Positions 50,170 through 58,505 of a stretch of DNA of 64,000 nt are shown in pieces. Source of the DNA: Brotaphodocola faecis. GTDB taxonomy: Bacteria > Bacillota > Clostridia > Lachnospirales > Lachnospiraceae. Positions within the stretch are counted from its first letter, which is position 1. Each line of letters begins with the position of its first letter. The stretch is taken from assembly GCF_040096075.1 (NCBI RefSeq), contig NZ_JBBMFJ010000007.1, positions 1-64,000 on the forward strand, written 5' to 3'. Below the pieces are notes generated by a model. That model was not told the origin of the DNA, did not search any database, and was given only the letters and a program-made list of their open reading frames with translations. The position numbers were made by a program, and so were the translations under genes.

Positions 50170-50925
50170 ATGGTAAGAATGATCATGCACGGCTGTAATG
50201 GCGCTATGGGACGCACCATTACCGGCCTGGCTAAAGAGATGGACGGCATTGAGATCGTAGCAGGAATTGACGTAAACCCGGTTGTGTTAAGCGACTACCC
50301 GGTATTTGCATCCCTGGAGGAATGCAATGTGGAGGCAGATGTGATCGTAGATTTCGCATCCGCAAAGGCAGTGGACCATCTGTTAGATTACTGCGGCGCT
50401 CACAAGATGCCGTTAGTACTCTGCACCACCGGACTTTCCCCGGAGCAGATTGAAAAAGTAAAAGAGACCAGCAAAAAGACCGCAATTCTGCGCTCTGCCA
50501 ATATGTCCCTTGGCATCAACACCCTGATGAAGCTGGTACAGGATGCGGCTAAGGTTCTGGCTAACGCAGGCTTTGATATTGAGATTGTGGAGAAACACCA
50601 CAACAAGAAGCTGGATGCTCCGAGCGGAACCGCGCTGGCGCTGGCTGATTCCATCAACGAGGCGATGGACAACCGCTATCACTACAAATACGACCGCAGT
50701 ACAGAGCGCGTGAGACGTGATGAAAACGAAATCGGTATTTCCGCTGTGCGCGGCGGTACCATTGTAGGCGACCACGATGTGATCTTTGCAGGAACTGACG
50801 AGGTCATCACCTTCAGCCACACCGCATATTCCAAGGCGATCTTCGGAAAAGGCGCGCTGCAGGCAGCACTGTTTCTGGCCGGAAAGGAGCCGGGTCTGTA
50901 CGATATGCAGGATGTAATCGGCTAG
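50170..50925 (+). CDS. dapB: 4-hydroxy-tetrahydrodipicolinate reductase
   Basis: This 251-residue reductase follows dapA and makes tetrahydrodipicolinate with NAD(P)H. The nucleotide motif is HGCNGAMGRTI (7-17). The catalytic HHNKKLDAPSGTA (about 140-152) holds the conserved His and Lys. It ends with FGKGALQAALFLAGK, part of the tetramer interface. AGGAGG precedes the start. It is probably under dapA riboswitch control. Confidence 0.97.
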   Translation: MVRMIMHGCNGAMGRTITGLAKEMDGIEIVAGIDVNPVVLSDYPVFASLEECNVEADVIVDFASAKAVDHLLDYCGAHKMPLVLCTTGLSPEQIEKVKETSKKTAILRSANMSLGINTLMKLVQDAAKVLANAGFDIEIVEKHHNKKLDAPSGTALALADSINEAMDNRYHYKYDRSTERVRRDENEIGISAVRGGTIVGDHDVIFAGTDEVITFSHTAYSKAIFGKGALQAALFLAGKEPGLYDMQDVIG

Positions 50926-50997
50926 GCAGCTGGCACAAAGGCATTTATGCCGGAGAAAACCGGCTGAAAATTTGATAAAAAAGGAAATTCTGATTTT

Positions 50998-51027
50998 TTA
51001 TAAAAACCTCCCTTTTTTCCCATACTA
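50998..51027 (+). promoter_or_regulatory. Forespore (sigma-G type) promoter
   Basis: TTATA (50998-51002), an 18-nt spacer and CATACTA (51021-51027), with AAAAACCTCCC and a T run in the spacer as at spoVAD. Confidence 0.65.
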
Positions 51028-51049
51028 GCAACAGGAAAGAAAGGAGAAT

Positions 51050-51382
51050 ATGATGATGAAAAAAATCAGAATGACCGCATGTGTGCTCATCCTGGCGCTG
51101 GTCGTCTGCGCCCTGGCCGGATGCAGCAATAAGAACAACACCGGCATGGCAGACGAAGCTACCACCGCTTCCCAGAGCGCGTCCGACGGAGCAAACGGCA
51201 GCATGCGAGAGAGCGGCACTGCCGCAAACGGAATGGAAAGCAATGGTTCCATGGAAAATGGAGGAGCCGGTAATGGCACCGGAGGAACCGGCGGAACAAC
51301 CGGAAACCGCAGCGACGTGCGGGAGAGCACCGGCGTGGTAGATGGTCTGGTGAATGATGTGGAGCGTGCAGTTGACAGATAG
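51050..51382 (+). CDS. Small forespore-type lipoprotein
   Basis: This protein of up to 110 residues starts at one of three consecutive ATGs behind AAAGGAG. A signal peptide ends in the lipobox ALAGC (lipid anchor Cys26). The middle (about 30-95) is Gly/Asn/Ser/Thr/Ala-rich, and a short end VVDGLVNDVERAVDR is helical. The lipobox and C-terminal segment recall YhcN/YlaJ-like sporulation lipoproteins, but the resemblance is weak. The upstream forespore-type promoter supports a spore role, perhaps at the inner forespore membrane. Confidence 0.75.
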   Translation: MMMKKIRMTACVLILALVVCALAGCSNKNNTGMADEATTASQSASDGANGSMRESGTAANGMESNGSMENGGAGNGTGGTGGTTGNRSDVRESTGVVDGLVNDVERAVDR

Positions 51383-51564
51383 GAATTTTCTGAACCGAAA
51401 ATTCCGTACGGCAGAGTAACAAACAAGAGAGACACCGTCTTAAGCAAAACGAGTCACTTTCCCTTTTGCTGCAGCGCAGCAGGGAAAAGAATACGCTGCG
51501 GGGCGGTGTCCTTCGCTTTTCACAAAGTTCCCGCTATTTCGCGGGAGCTTACATAGGAGGATTC

Positions 51565-51960
51565 TTGATCGGAAAATGGAATCGTGCGTGCAGACGCTGG
51601 AGAAAACGAGGTATCCGGCGGCTGGCACAAAAATTTCAGCGTGCGCAGCGGATTCGGCGTTTCCGGACCTGTCTGGCAGCAGCGCTTTGTGCGGAGCTTC
51701 TGGCTGGCGCAGGCCTGTACTGGAACCAGAACCGGCCGGAGCTGAATCTGGTGTGCAGGGAAGAAATCTGTGAGGTGGAGCTGATCCCAAAGACCAGCCT
51801 GGATGGGATGGAGGATATGGATGCCGGAAGGGACGGGAAAGGCAATGCCGCCGGGGAAGCGGCAAGCGCAAAAGAACAGGATATTTACGGCGTCCGCCTG
51901 AATCTGGAGGCACTGGAGGTTCAGTTCTACCACCGGATCGATTCCGTGCAGCGGAAATAG
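51565..51960 (+). CDS. Small membrane protein of unknown function
   Basis: An open frame of about 131 residues, starting at TTG 51565 four bases after AGGAGG, has a highly basic N-terminus (RRWRKRGIRRLAQKFQRAQRIRRFR), one membrane segment (TCLAAALCAELLAGAGLYW, about 36-54) and an outer acidic part. A TTG at 51466 would add 33 residues but has no good ribosome site. I do not recognise it. Its place between a lipoprotein and purF gives no clear clue. Confidence 0.5.
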   Translation: MIGKWNRACRRWRKRGIRRLAQKFQRAQRIRRFRTCLAAALCAELLAGAGLYWNQNRPELNLVCREEICEVELIPKTSLDGMEDMDAGRDGKGNAAGEAASAKEQDIYGVRLNLEALEVQFYHRIDSVQRK

Positions 51961-52011
51961 GCCTGTTTGAAACTTTGTGCATGCAAAGAACAGGCAGACG
52001 AAAAAAATATA

Positions 52012-52040
52012 TTGCAATTCAGATACCTGTGTATTATAAT
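52012..52040 (+). promoter_or_regulatory. Promoter of purF
   Basis: TTGCAA (52012-52017), a 17-nt spacer and consensus TATAAT (52035-52040). Confidence 0.85.
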
Positions 52041-52106
52041 TTCTTCTGAAATTAACTTCTTTTATTTATGACACTTATAAATACACAGAGAGGAATAAGA
52101 AAGCCG

Positions 52107-53546
52107 ATGGAAGAAAAACGCTTGCTGAATCCAGATGAGCTGCATGAAGAGTGTGGCGTATTCGGAATGTACGATTTTGACGGCAATGATGTGGCATCCG
52201 AGATCTATTACGGACTGTTCGCATTGCAGCACCGGGGGCAGGAGAGCTGCGGTATTGCGGTCAGTGACACAGAGGGACCGAAGGGGAAGGTAAATGCGTA
52301 TAAGGGGATGGGGCTTTGCAATGAGGTGTTCACACCGGACATCTTAGAGGGGTTACATGGAAATATTGGTGTGGGACATGTGCGTTATTCCACCGCGGGA
52401 AGCAGTACCCGCGAGAACGCGCAGCCGCTGGTACTAAACTATGTCAAAGGTACCCTGGCGCTGGCCCACAACGGAAACCTGGTCAACGCGCCGGAGCTGC
52501 GGAGAGAACTGGAATACACCGGAGCAATCTTCCAGACTACCATTGACTCCGAGGTCATTGCGTACCACATTGCCAGAGAGCGTGTGCGTACTTCTTCCGT
52601 AGAGGAAGCGGTAGCCAATGCCATGAAGAAGATCAAAGGCGCTTACTCCCTGGTCATCATGAGCCCGCGCAAAATGATTGGCGCCAGAGATCCGTTTGGC
52701 TTTAAGCCTCTCTGTATCGGTAAAAAGGAGAATGCCTACATTCTGGTATCCGAGAGCTGCGCTCTGGCTACCATCGACGCGGAGTTTGTCCGTGACGTAG
52801 AGCCGGGTGAGATCGTTACCATCACAAAGGATGGCATCAAATCCGATAAGAGCATGTGCCTGCCAGATCCGAAAAAGCAGGCCAGATGCGTGTTTGAGTA
52901 CATTTACTTTGCGAGACCGGACAGTGTGTTTGACGGTGTGAGCGTTTACCATGCCCGCATCCATGCAGGACGCTGTCTCGCCATTGACTCCCCGGTGGAT
53001 GCCGACCTTGTGGTAGGCGTGCCGGAATCCGGAAACGCCGCGGCCCTTGGTTACTCCATGCAGTCCGGCATTCCGTACGGAACGGCGTTTGTGAAGAACT
53101 CCTATGTGGGACGTACCTTCATCAAGCCGAAACAGAGCAGCCGTGTCTCCGCGGTAAAGGTCAAACTGAATGTATTAAAGGAAGCAGTAGCCGGAAAACG
53201 CGTCATCATGATTGATGACTCCATTGTCCGCGGTACCACCAGCCATCTCATTGTCAAGATGCTGCGGGATGCAGGAGCGAAAGAGGTTCATGTGAAGATC
53301 AGTGCGCCGCCGTTCTTACATCCGTGCTATTTCGGAACTGATATTCCATCCGAGGACCAGCTGATCGCCAGTGGCCGTACCATTGAGGAAATCCGCCAGA
53401 TCATTGGGGCAGATTCCTTATCTTATTTAAAGATGGAGCGTTTGCAGGAGCTGTCTGCAGGACTTCCAATCTGCACTGCATGCTTCAGCGGAGATTATCC
53501 GTTAGACCCGCCGCACGAGGACATCCGCGGCGAATACACCAAATAA
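52107..53546 (+). CDS. purF: Amidophosphoribosyltransferase
   Basis: This 479-residue enzyme makes phosphoribosylamine from PRPP and glutamine, the first step of purine synthesis. Removal of a 15-residue propeptide would expose Cys16 (in EECGVFG), the glutaminase nucleophile. The PRPP-binding loop is VIMIDDSIVRGTTS. Cysteines at CLPDPKKQARC and near the C-terminus (ICTACFSGDYP) match the Fe-S form known in Bacillus. I start at ATG 52107 with AGAGG 14 nt upstream, somewhat far; the longer frame from 52068 is less natural. purB follows after 67 nt. Confidence 0.95.
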   Translation: MEEKRLLNPDELHEECGVFGMYDFDGNDVASEIYYGLFALQHRGQESCGIAVSDTEGPKGKVNAYKGMGLCNEVFTPDILEGLHGNIGVGHVRYSTAGSSTRENAQPLVLNYVKGTLALAHNGNLVNAPELRRELEYTGAIFQTTIDSEVIAYHIARERVRTSSVEEAVANAMKKIKGAYSLVIMSPRKMIGARDPFGFKPLCIGKKENAYILVSESCALATIDAEFVRDVEPGEIVTITKDGIKSDKSMCLPDPKKQARCVFEYIYFARPDSVFDGVSVYHARIHAGRCLAIDSPVDADLVVGVPESGNAAALGYSMQSGIPYGTAFVKNSYVGRTFIKPKQSSRVSAVKVKLNVLKEAVAGKRVIMIDDSIVRGTTSHLIVKMLRDAGAKEVHVKISAPPFLHPCYFGTDIPSEDQLIASGRTIEEIRQIIGADSLSYLKMERLQELSAGLPICTACFSGDYPLDPPHEDIRGEYTK

Positions 53547-53613
53547 AAGTCTGGCTGCGCAGGCCGCAGTCAGCAAAAACAACTATCAATCAGAAAAATA
53601 TTGGAGGGTTCTT

Positions 53614-55044
53614 ATGAACGACAGATACCAAAGCCCGTTGTCCGAGCGTTACGCAAGTAAGGAGATGCAGTACATCTTCTCCCCGGACAAGAAATTCAAA
53701 ACCTGGAGAAAACTGTGGATCGCGCTGGCAGAGACCGAGAAGGAGCTGGGCCTGCCGATCACTCAGGAGCAGATCGATGAGTTAAAGGCACACGCGGAGG
53801 ATATCAACTACGAGGTAGCAAAGGAGCGCGAGCGTCTGGTGCGCCACGATGTGATGTCCCACGTATACGCATACGGCCAGCAGTGCCCGAAAGCAAAGGG
53901 TATCATCCATCTGGGTGCTACTTCCTGCTATGTTGGTGATAACACCGACCTCATCATCATGACTGAGGGATTAAGACTGGTCCGCAAAAAACTCATCAAC
54001 GTGATGGCAGAGCTGGCAAAATTCGCAGACAAATACAAAAACCAGCCGACCCTGGCATTTACCCATTTCCAGCCGGCCCAGCCGACTACCGTGGGCAAGC
54101 GCGCAACGTTGTGGTTAAACGAGCTTTGTCTGGATCTTGAAGATCTGGATCATGTGCTTTCTACCATGAAGCTTCTTGGCTCCAAGGGAACCACCGGTAC
54201 CCAGGCAAGCTTTTTGGAGCTGTTTGAGGGCGATCACGAGAAATGCCGCAAGGCAGACCAGATGATCGCGGAGAAGATGGGCTTTTCCGCATGCTACCCG
54301 GTATCCGGACAGACCTACTCCCGTAAGGTGGACACCCGTGTGTTAAATATTCTGGCAGGCATTGCCCAGAGCGCCCATAAGTTCAGCAACGACATCCGTC
54401 TGTTACAGCACTTAAAAGAAGTGGAAGAGCCGTTTGAGAAGAACCAGATCGGTTCCTCCGCTATGGCTTACAAGAGAAACCCGATGCGCAGCGAGCGTAT
54501 CGCATCCCTTTCCAACTATGTGATGAGTGATGTCATGAACCCGATGATGGTGGCTTCCACCCAGTGGTTTGAGCGTACCCTGGATGACTCCGCAAACAAG
54601 CGCCTGAGCATCCCGGAGGGCTTCCTTGCTATTGATGGTATTCTGGATCTGTACCTGAATGTGGTAGATGGCCTGGTGGTATATCCGAAGGTGATCGAAA
54701 AGCATTTCATGGCAGAACTTCCGTTCATGGCTACCGAGAACATCATGATGGATGCAGTAAAGGCAGGCGGCGACCGTCAGGAGCTGCATGAGCGCATCCG
54801 CCAGCTTTCTATGGAAGCAGGCAGAAATGTCAAAGAGAAGGGCCTGGACAACAACTTGTTAGAGCTCATTGCTGCAGATCCGGCATTCGGACTTTCCTTA
54901 GACGAGCTGAAGGCATGCATGGAGCCGTCCCGCTATGTGGGCCGCGCGCCGAAGCAGGTAGATGAGTTCTTAAGCGAAGTGGTAAATCCGATCCTGGAAG
55001 CAAACAAAGAGGATCTGGGCATGACCGCCGAGATTACGGTATAA
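53614..55044 (+). CDS. purB: Adenylosuccinate lyase
   Basis: This 476-residue fumarase/aspartase-superfamily enzyme cleaves SAICAR and adenylosuccinate. Signature GSSAMAYKRNPMRSERI (about 286-302) contains the catalytic serine loop; THFQPAQPTTVGKRA (about 151-165) and the HDVMSHVYA region carry the other conserved residues. GGAGG precedes the start. It is followed by a terminator, so purF and purB may form one transcript while purA has its own. Confidence 0.97.
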   Translation: MNDRYQSPLSERYASKEMQYIFSPDKKFKTWRKLWIALAETEKELGLPITQEQIDELKAHAEDINYEVAKERERLVRHDVMSHVYAYGQQCPKAKGIIHLGATSCYVGDNTDLIIMTEGLRLVRKKLINVMAELAKFADKYKNQPTLAFTHFQPAQPTTVGKRATLWLNELCLDLEDLDHVLSTMKLLGSKGTTGTQASFLELFEGDHEKCRKADQMIAEKMGFSACYPVSGQTYSRKVDTRVLNILAGIAQSAHKFSNDIRLLQHLKEVEEPFEKNQIGSSAMAYKRNPMRSERIASLSNYVMSDVMNPMMVASTQWFERTLDDSANKRLSIPEGFLAIDGILDLYLNVVDGLVVYPKVIEKHFMAELPFMATENIMMDAVKAGGDRQELHERIRQLSMEAGRNVKEKGLDNNLLELIAADPAFGLSLDELKACMEPSRYVGRAPKQVDEFLSEVVNPILEANKEDLGMTAEITV

Positions 55045-55085
55045 ACCTTTTAAACTAATAAATATTAATAAGATACATTGATAAT

Positions 55086-55126
55086 AAAAGGCTGGCAGAT
55101 TAGAAAATCTGTCCGCCTTTTTGTGT
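55086..55126 (+). terminator. Terminator after purB
   Basis: AAAAGGCTGGCAGATT pairs with AATCTGTCCGCCTTTTT around AGAA. Confidence 0.88.
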
Positions 55127-55133
55127 TTGCGTA

Positions 55134-55162
55134 TTGATTTTAGTGCAGGAATCTTATATACT
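55134..55162 (+). promoter_or_regulatory. Promoter of purA
   Basis: TTGATT (55134-55139), a 17-nt spacer and TATACT (55157-55162), about 105 nt before the gene. Confidence 0.75.
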
Positions 55163-55172
55163 GTTAATGTTT

Positions 55173-55191
55173 GCGGAGCAGAAAGCTCCGC
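55173..55191 (+). other. Hairpin in the purA leader
   Basis: GCGGAGC pairs perfectly with GCTCCGC around AGAAA near the 5' end of the transcript. No T run follows; it may stabilise the mRNA. No known riboswitch class was recognised. Confidence 0.5.
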
Positions 55192-55210
55192 CTGAATTTA
55201 AGGAAAGCAG

Positions 55211-55237
55211 GTAACTGGAACAGCAAAGAACAGTTAC
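55211..55237. repeat. Possible diverged 27-bp palindromic element
   Basis: GTAACTG...CAGTTAC arms span exactly 27 bp, but the middle differs from the other copies. The flanks GAAAGCAG and GGCAGCAG match at 6 of 8 positions. It may be an old insertion or chance. Confidence 0.3.
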
Positions 55238-55266
55238 GGCAGCAGTTATAACGAAGGAGACTGATT

Positions 55267-56559
55267 ATGTCAAAGGTAGATGTAGTTATTGGATGTTTTT
55301 ATGGTGACGAAGGTAAGGGTAAAGTCATTGATTATCTTGCAACGGATGCAGATATCGCTGTCCGCGCAACCGGCGGTGACAATGCAGGCCATACAATCGA
55401 AGTAAACGGAGTAAAATTTGCAATGCGTCTGATTCCGTCCGGAATCCTGTCCGGTCATACCATTGGCGTAATCGGCAACGGAGTTGTTATGAACCCGCAG
55501 GTGCTGTTAGGAGAGATCGAGAACTTAAAGGCACACGGATATGATATCGACAACCATTTAAAGATCAGCGACAAGACCCATGTCATCCTGCCGTACCATC
55601 CGATGCTGGACCGCGCGTTAGAGAAAGCGAGAAAGGCATCCAAGATCGGTACCACCTGCAGAGGTATCGGACCGACCTACTGTGATAAGTACGAGCGTGC
55701 CGGCTTAAGAGTGGAGGATCTGTACGCAGATAACTTCAAGAGCCATCTGGAAGAACTGGTAGAGTCCAGAAAAGCACTCTTAAAGTTCTACAATCCGGAA
55801 GACACCACCATCGATGAGAAACTGAATTTTGAGGATGTATACAAGACCTACTCTGAGTACGCAGAGCAGTTAAAGCCGTATGTGTGCGATACCGTAACCT
55901 ATCTGCACAAGGCACTGGAAGAGGATAAGAAGGTCATCGTAGAGGGTGCCCAGGCAACCCTGCTTGATATCGACTTCGGTTCCTATCCGTATGTAACCTC
56001 CTCCAACCCGACTATCGGCGGCATCATTACCGGTACCGGTTTAAGCGCATCCGATATCGGCAACGTATACGGTATCATCAAGGCTTACTCCAGCCGTGTT
56101 GGCGAGGGCCCGTTCGTAACCGAGCTGCTTGACGAAACCGGCGACAAGATCCGTGACCTGGGTCATGAGTACGGCACTGTAAGCGGCAGACCGAGACGCT
56201 GCGGCTGGCTGGATCTGGTAACCTTAAAATACGCAAAGCGTCTGAATGGACTGACCGGTATTTCCGTAAACCACTTAGATACCATCGGCAAGTTCGACAA
56301 GATCAAAGTCTGTGTAGCATACGACCACAACGGCGTAGAGACCGAGGACTTCTCCACTAACTTAAAGTTCTTAGAGAACTGCAAGCCGGTTTACAAAGAG
56401 TTCGACGGTAACTTCGGTGATCTGTCCGGCTGCAAGACCTTCGAGGATCTCCCGAAGAACGCAAAGGCTTACATCAACTTCATTGAGGAGTACACCAAGA
56501 CTCCGGTGAAGTTCATCGGAACCGGCGCTGGACGCGAGGCTATGATCGTAAGACTGTAA
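55267..56559 (+). CDS. purA: Adenylosuccinate synthetase
   Basis: This 430-residue GTP-dependent enzyme condenses IMP with aspartate on the path to AMP. FYGDEGKGKVID (11-22) holds the catalytic Asp14; GGDNAGHTI (37-45) holds His42. GTTCRGIGPTYCDK and the GTP-binding region SVNHLDTIGKFDKIKVC are also clear. Its own promoter and leader lie after the purB terminator. The 27-bp mobile repeat copy 2 sits between its stop and its terminator. Confidence 0.97.
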   Translation: MSKVDVVIGCFYGDEGKGKVIDYLATDADIAVRATGGDNAGHTIEVNGVKFAMRLIPSGILSGHTIGVIGNGVVMNPQVLLGEIENLKAHGYDIDNHLKISDKTHVILPYHPMLDRALEKARKASKIGTTCRGIGPTYCDKYERAGLRVEDLYADNFKSHLEELVESRKALLKFYNPEDTTIDEKLNFEDVYKTYSEYAEQLKPYVCDTVTYLHKALEEDKKVIVEGAQATLLDIDFGSYPYVTSSNPTIGGIITGTGLSASDIGNVYGIIKAYSSRVGEGPFVTELLDETGDKIRDLGHEYGTVSGRPRRCGWLDLVTLKYAKRLNGLTGISVNHLDTIGKFDKIKVCVAYDHNGVETEDFSTNLKFLENCKPVYKEFDGNFGDLSGCKTFEDLPKNAKAYINFIEEYTKTPVKFIGTGAGREAMIVRL

Positions 56560-56580
56560 ATAGCAATACTATGAAGTAAC

Positions 56581-56607
56581 GTAACTGTGAGGGTACTGAA
56601 CAGTTAT
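56581..56607 (+). repeat. 27-bp palindromic element, copy 2, with near-perfect duplication
   Basis: The unit is identical to copy 1 except for its last base. It is bracketed by GAAGTAAC (56573-56580) and GAAGTGAC (56608-56615), 7 of 8 identical. It lies 21 nt after the purA stop, inside the transcript. Confidence 0.82.
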
Positions 56608-56616
56608 GAAGTGACG

Positions 56617-56658
56617 AAAATGCCAGGGGCGCCGAATTGGCGCCACCTGGCATTTTCT
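56617..56658 (+). terminator. Terminator of purA
   Basis: AAAATGCCAGG plus GGCGCC pairs with GGCGCC plus CCTGGCATTTT around GAATT. Confidence 0.92.
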
Positions 56659-56837
56659 GTTCCATAATCAAATTTTAGCATAAAAATCAACAAAAATTCA
56701 AAGACCAAATTGTACGAAATTCACAAAGCGTACTGTGGGCAAAATGACGATGAAACTTGCTATTTCTGTGTGGCAATGATAAAATCAAAATATATGCGTT
56801 GGTTTATATAAGAACAAATGGAAGGAAGTGTGCAGGC

Positions 56838-58424
56838 ATGGGAACTTTTGTAAATTCCGGAAACGCGGCATTTCAGGTTGCGTTAAATTCAGAAATTTAT
56901 GTAGATAAAACCGGTTTGCTGAATTATACAAACCGTGTCATGGATACCACTTCCAAATTCATCTGCAACAGCCGTCCGCGCAGGTTTGGAAAGTCAATCA
57001 CCGCAGATATGCTTACGGCATATTACAGCAAAGGCTGTGATTCAGCCGCCATGTTTATGAATCTCGAAATTGGAAAGAGCGCAGACTTTCAGAAGCATCT
57101 GAACCAGTATGATGTCATTCATCTCGATATTCAATGGTGCCTGGAACCGGCAGGTGGTGCGGCAGGTGTGCTGACTTATATTGCAGAGCAGACAATTAAA
57201 GAACTGAGAGAGTATTATCCAGAGGAGCTTTCAGAAACAGTTACATCTTTGCCGGAGGCATTATCGCGCATCAATACAGCAACCGGAAAGAAATTTATTG
57301 TTATTATTGATGAATGGGATGTTTTGATTCGTGATGAAGCAGCTAACAAAAAGGTACAGGAAGAATACATCAATTTTTTACGTGGCCTTTTCAAAGGAAC
57401 GGAACCTACCAAGTACATTCAGCTTGCGTATCTGACGGGGATTCTGCCAATCAAGAAAGTAAAAACACAGTCCGCTCTTAATAATTTTGATGAGTTTACT
57501 ATGCTGGATGCAAAAATTTTTGCGGATTATACAGGTTTTACGGAAGAAGAAGTATCAGAACTCTGCAAAAAGTACGATGTAGATTTTGATGAAGTAAAAC
57601 ACTGGTATGATGGATATTTGCTCAAGGAAACACAGGTATATAATCCGAAAGCTGTAGTTGAAATTATGAAGTGGAAACAATTCCAGAGTTACTGGTCTGA
57701 CACCAGTTCCTACGAAGTGGTCGTGCCGTTGATTAACATGGATTTTGATGGATTGAAAACTGCGATTATCGAAATGTTGTCCGGGGCCTATGTGAATGTC
57801 AATGTAAAATCGTTTCAGAATGATACGGTAAGCTTTGCCAACAAGGATGATGTGCTTACTTATATGATCCATCTTGGGTATTTGGGGTATGATCAGAGTA
57901 AGCGAATGGCATTTGTTCCAAATGAAGAAATCCGACAGGAACTTACAGCGGCGGTGGAGAGTACAAAGTGGAATGAGTTTCTTTCGTTTCAACGAGAATC
58001 GGAGGAATTGCTGGATGCAACGCTGGATCTGGATTCGGATACGGTAGCGGAGAAAATAGAAAAAATCCATATGGAATATGCGTCAGCGATTCAATATAAC
58101 AATGAAAACTCTTTGAGCAGTGTACTTACAATTGCCTATTTAAGTGCAATGCGGTATTATTTCAAACCAGTACGGGAAATGCCGTCGGGGCGTGGATTTG
58201 CAGACTTTGTGTTTCTTCCAAAACCAGAGTATGCAAAAAATTATCCGGCACTTGTGGTGGAATTGAAATGGAATAAAACAGCAGAAACAGCTATGCAGCA
58301 GATAAAAGATAAAAAATATCCAGAGTCGATTGCGCATTTTTTGGGTGATGTTTTGCTGGTGGGTATCAATTACGATAAAAAAACAAAAGAGCACCAATGC
58401 CAAATTGAGGGATATCAAAAGTAA
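56838..58424 (+). CDS. AAA-ATPase-like/PD-(D/E)XK nuclease-like protein, intact
   Basis: This 528-residue protein has an N-terminal AAA-ATPase-like domain with an atypical P-loop RPRRFGKS (46-53) and Walker B FIVIIDEWD (153-161). A C-terminal PD-(D/E)XK-type domain (DUF1703) contains Asp456 and VVELKWNK, with Glu475 and Lys477. The family is expanded in Clostridia and Bacteroidetes and has no firm function. ATG 56838 follows AAGGAAG by nine bases. Base use is more A/T-rich than in the purine genes before it, which suggests transfer. Inverted 27-bp repeats lie on both sides. Confidence 0.9.
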   Translation: MGTFVNSGNAAFQVALNSEIYVDKTGLLNYTNRVMDTTSKFICNSRPRRFGKSITADMLTAYYSKGCDSAAMFMNLEIGKSADFQKHLNQYDVIHLDIQWCLEPAGGAAGVLTYIAEQTIKELREYYPEELSETVTSLPEALSRINTATGKKFIVIIDEWDVLIRDEAANKKVQEEYINFLRGLFKGTEPTKYIQLAYLTGILPIKKVKTQSALNNFDEFTMLDAKIFADYTGFTEEEVSELCKKYDVDFDEVKHWYDGYLLKETQVYNPKAVVEIMKWKQFQSYWSDTSSYEVVVPLINMDFDGLKTAIIEMLSGAYVNVNVKSFQNDTVSFANKDDVLTYMIHLGYLGYDQSKRMAFVPNEEIRQELTAAVESTKWNEFLSFQRESEELLDATLDLDSDTVAEKIEKIHMEYASAIQYNNENSLSSVLTIAYLSAMRYYFKPVREMPSGRGFADFVFLPKPEYAKNYPALVVELKWNKTAETAMQQIKDKKYPESIAHFLGDVLLVGINYDKKTKEHQCQIEGYQK

Positions 58425-58427
58425 ATT

Positions 58428-58454
58428 GTAACTGTTCAGTACCCTCACAGTTAC
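58428..58454 (-). repeat. 27-bp palindromic element, copy 3, inverted
   Basis: Reverse-oriented and otherwise exact match to copy 1. It starts four bases after the stop of the intact AAA/nuclease gene. No direct repeat is visible at its flanks (AGTAAATT and GGAATACA). Confidence 0.85.
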
Positions 58455-58505
58455 GGAATACAATTGATTTCAGGGGAGCAGAAGCTTTGGAAAGGGACGT
58501 AAAGC

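Noticed and set aside
56581..58454. A composite transposon formed by the two inverted 27-bp repeats and the AAA/nuclease gene
   Set aside because: The outer flanks GAAGTAAC and GGAATACA are not direct repeats, so insertion of the whole unit is not supported; the left copy has its own near-perfect duplication.
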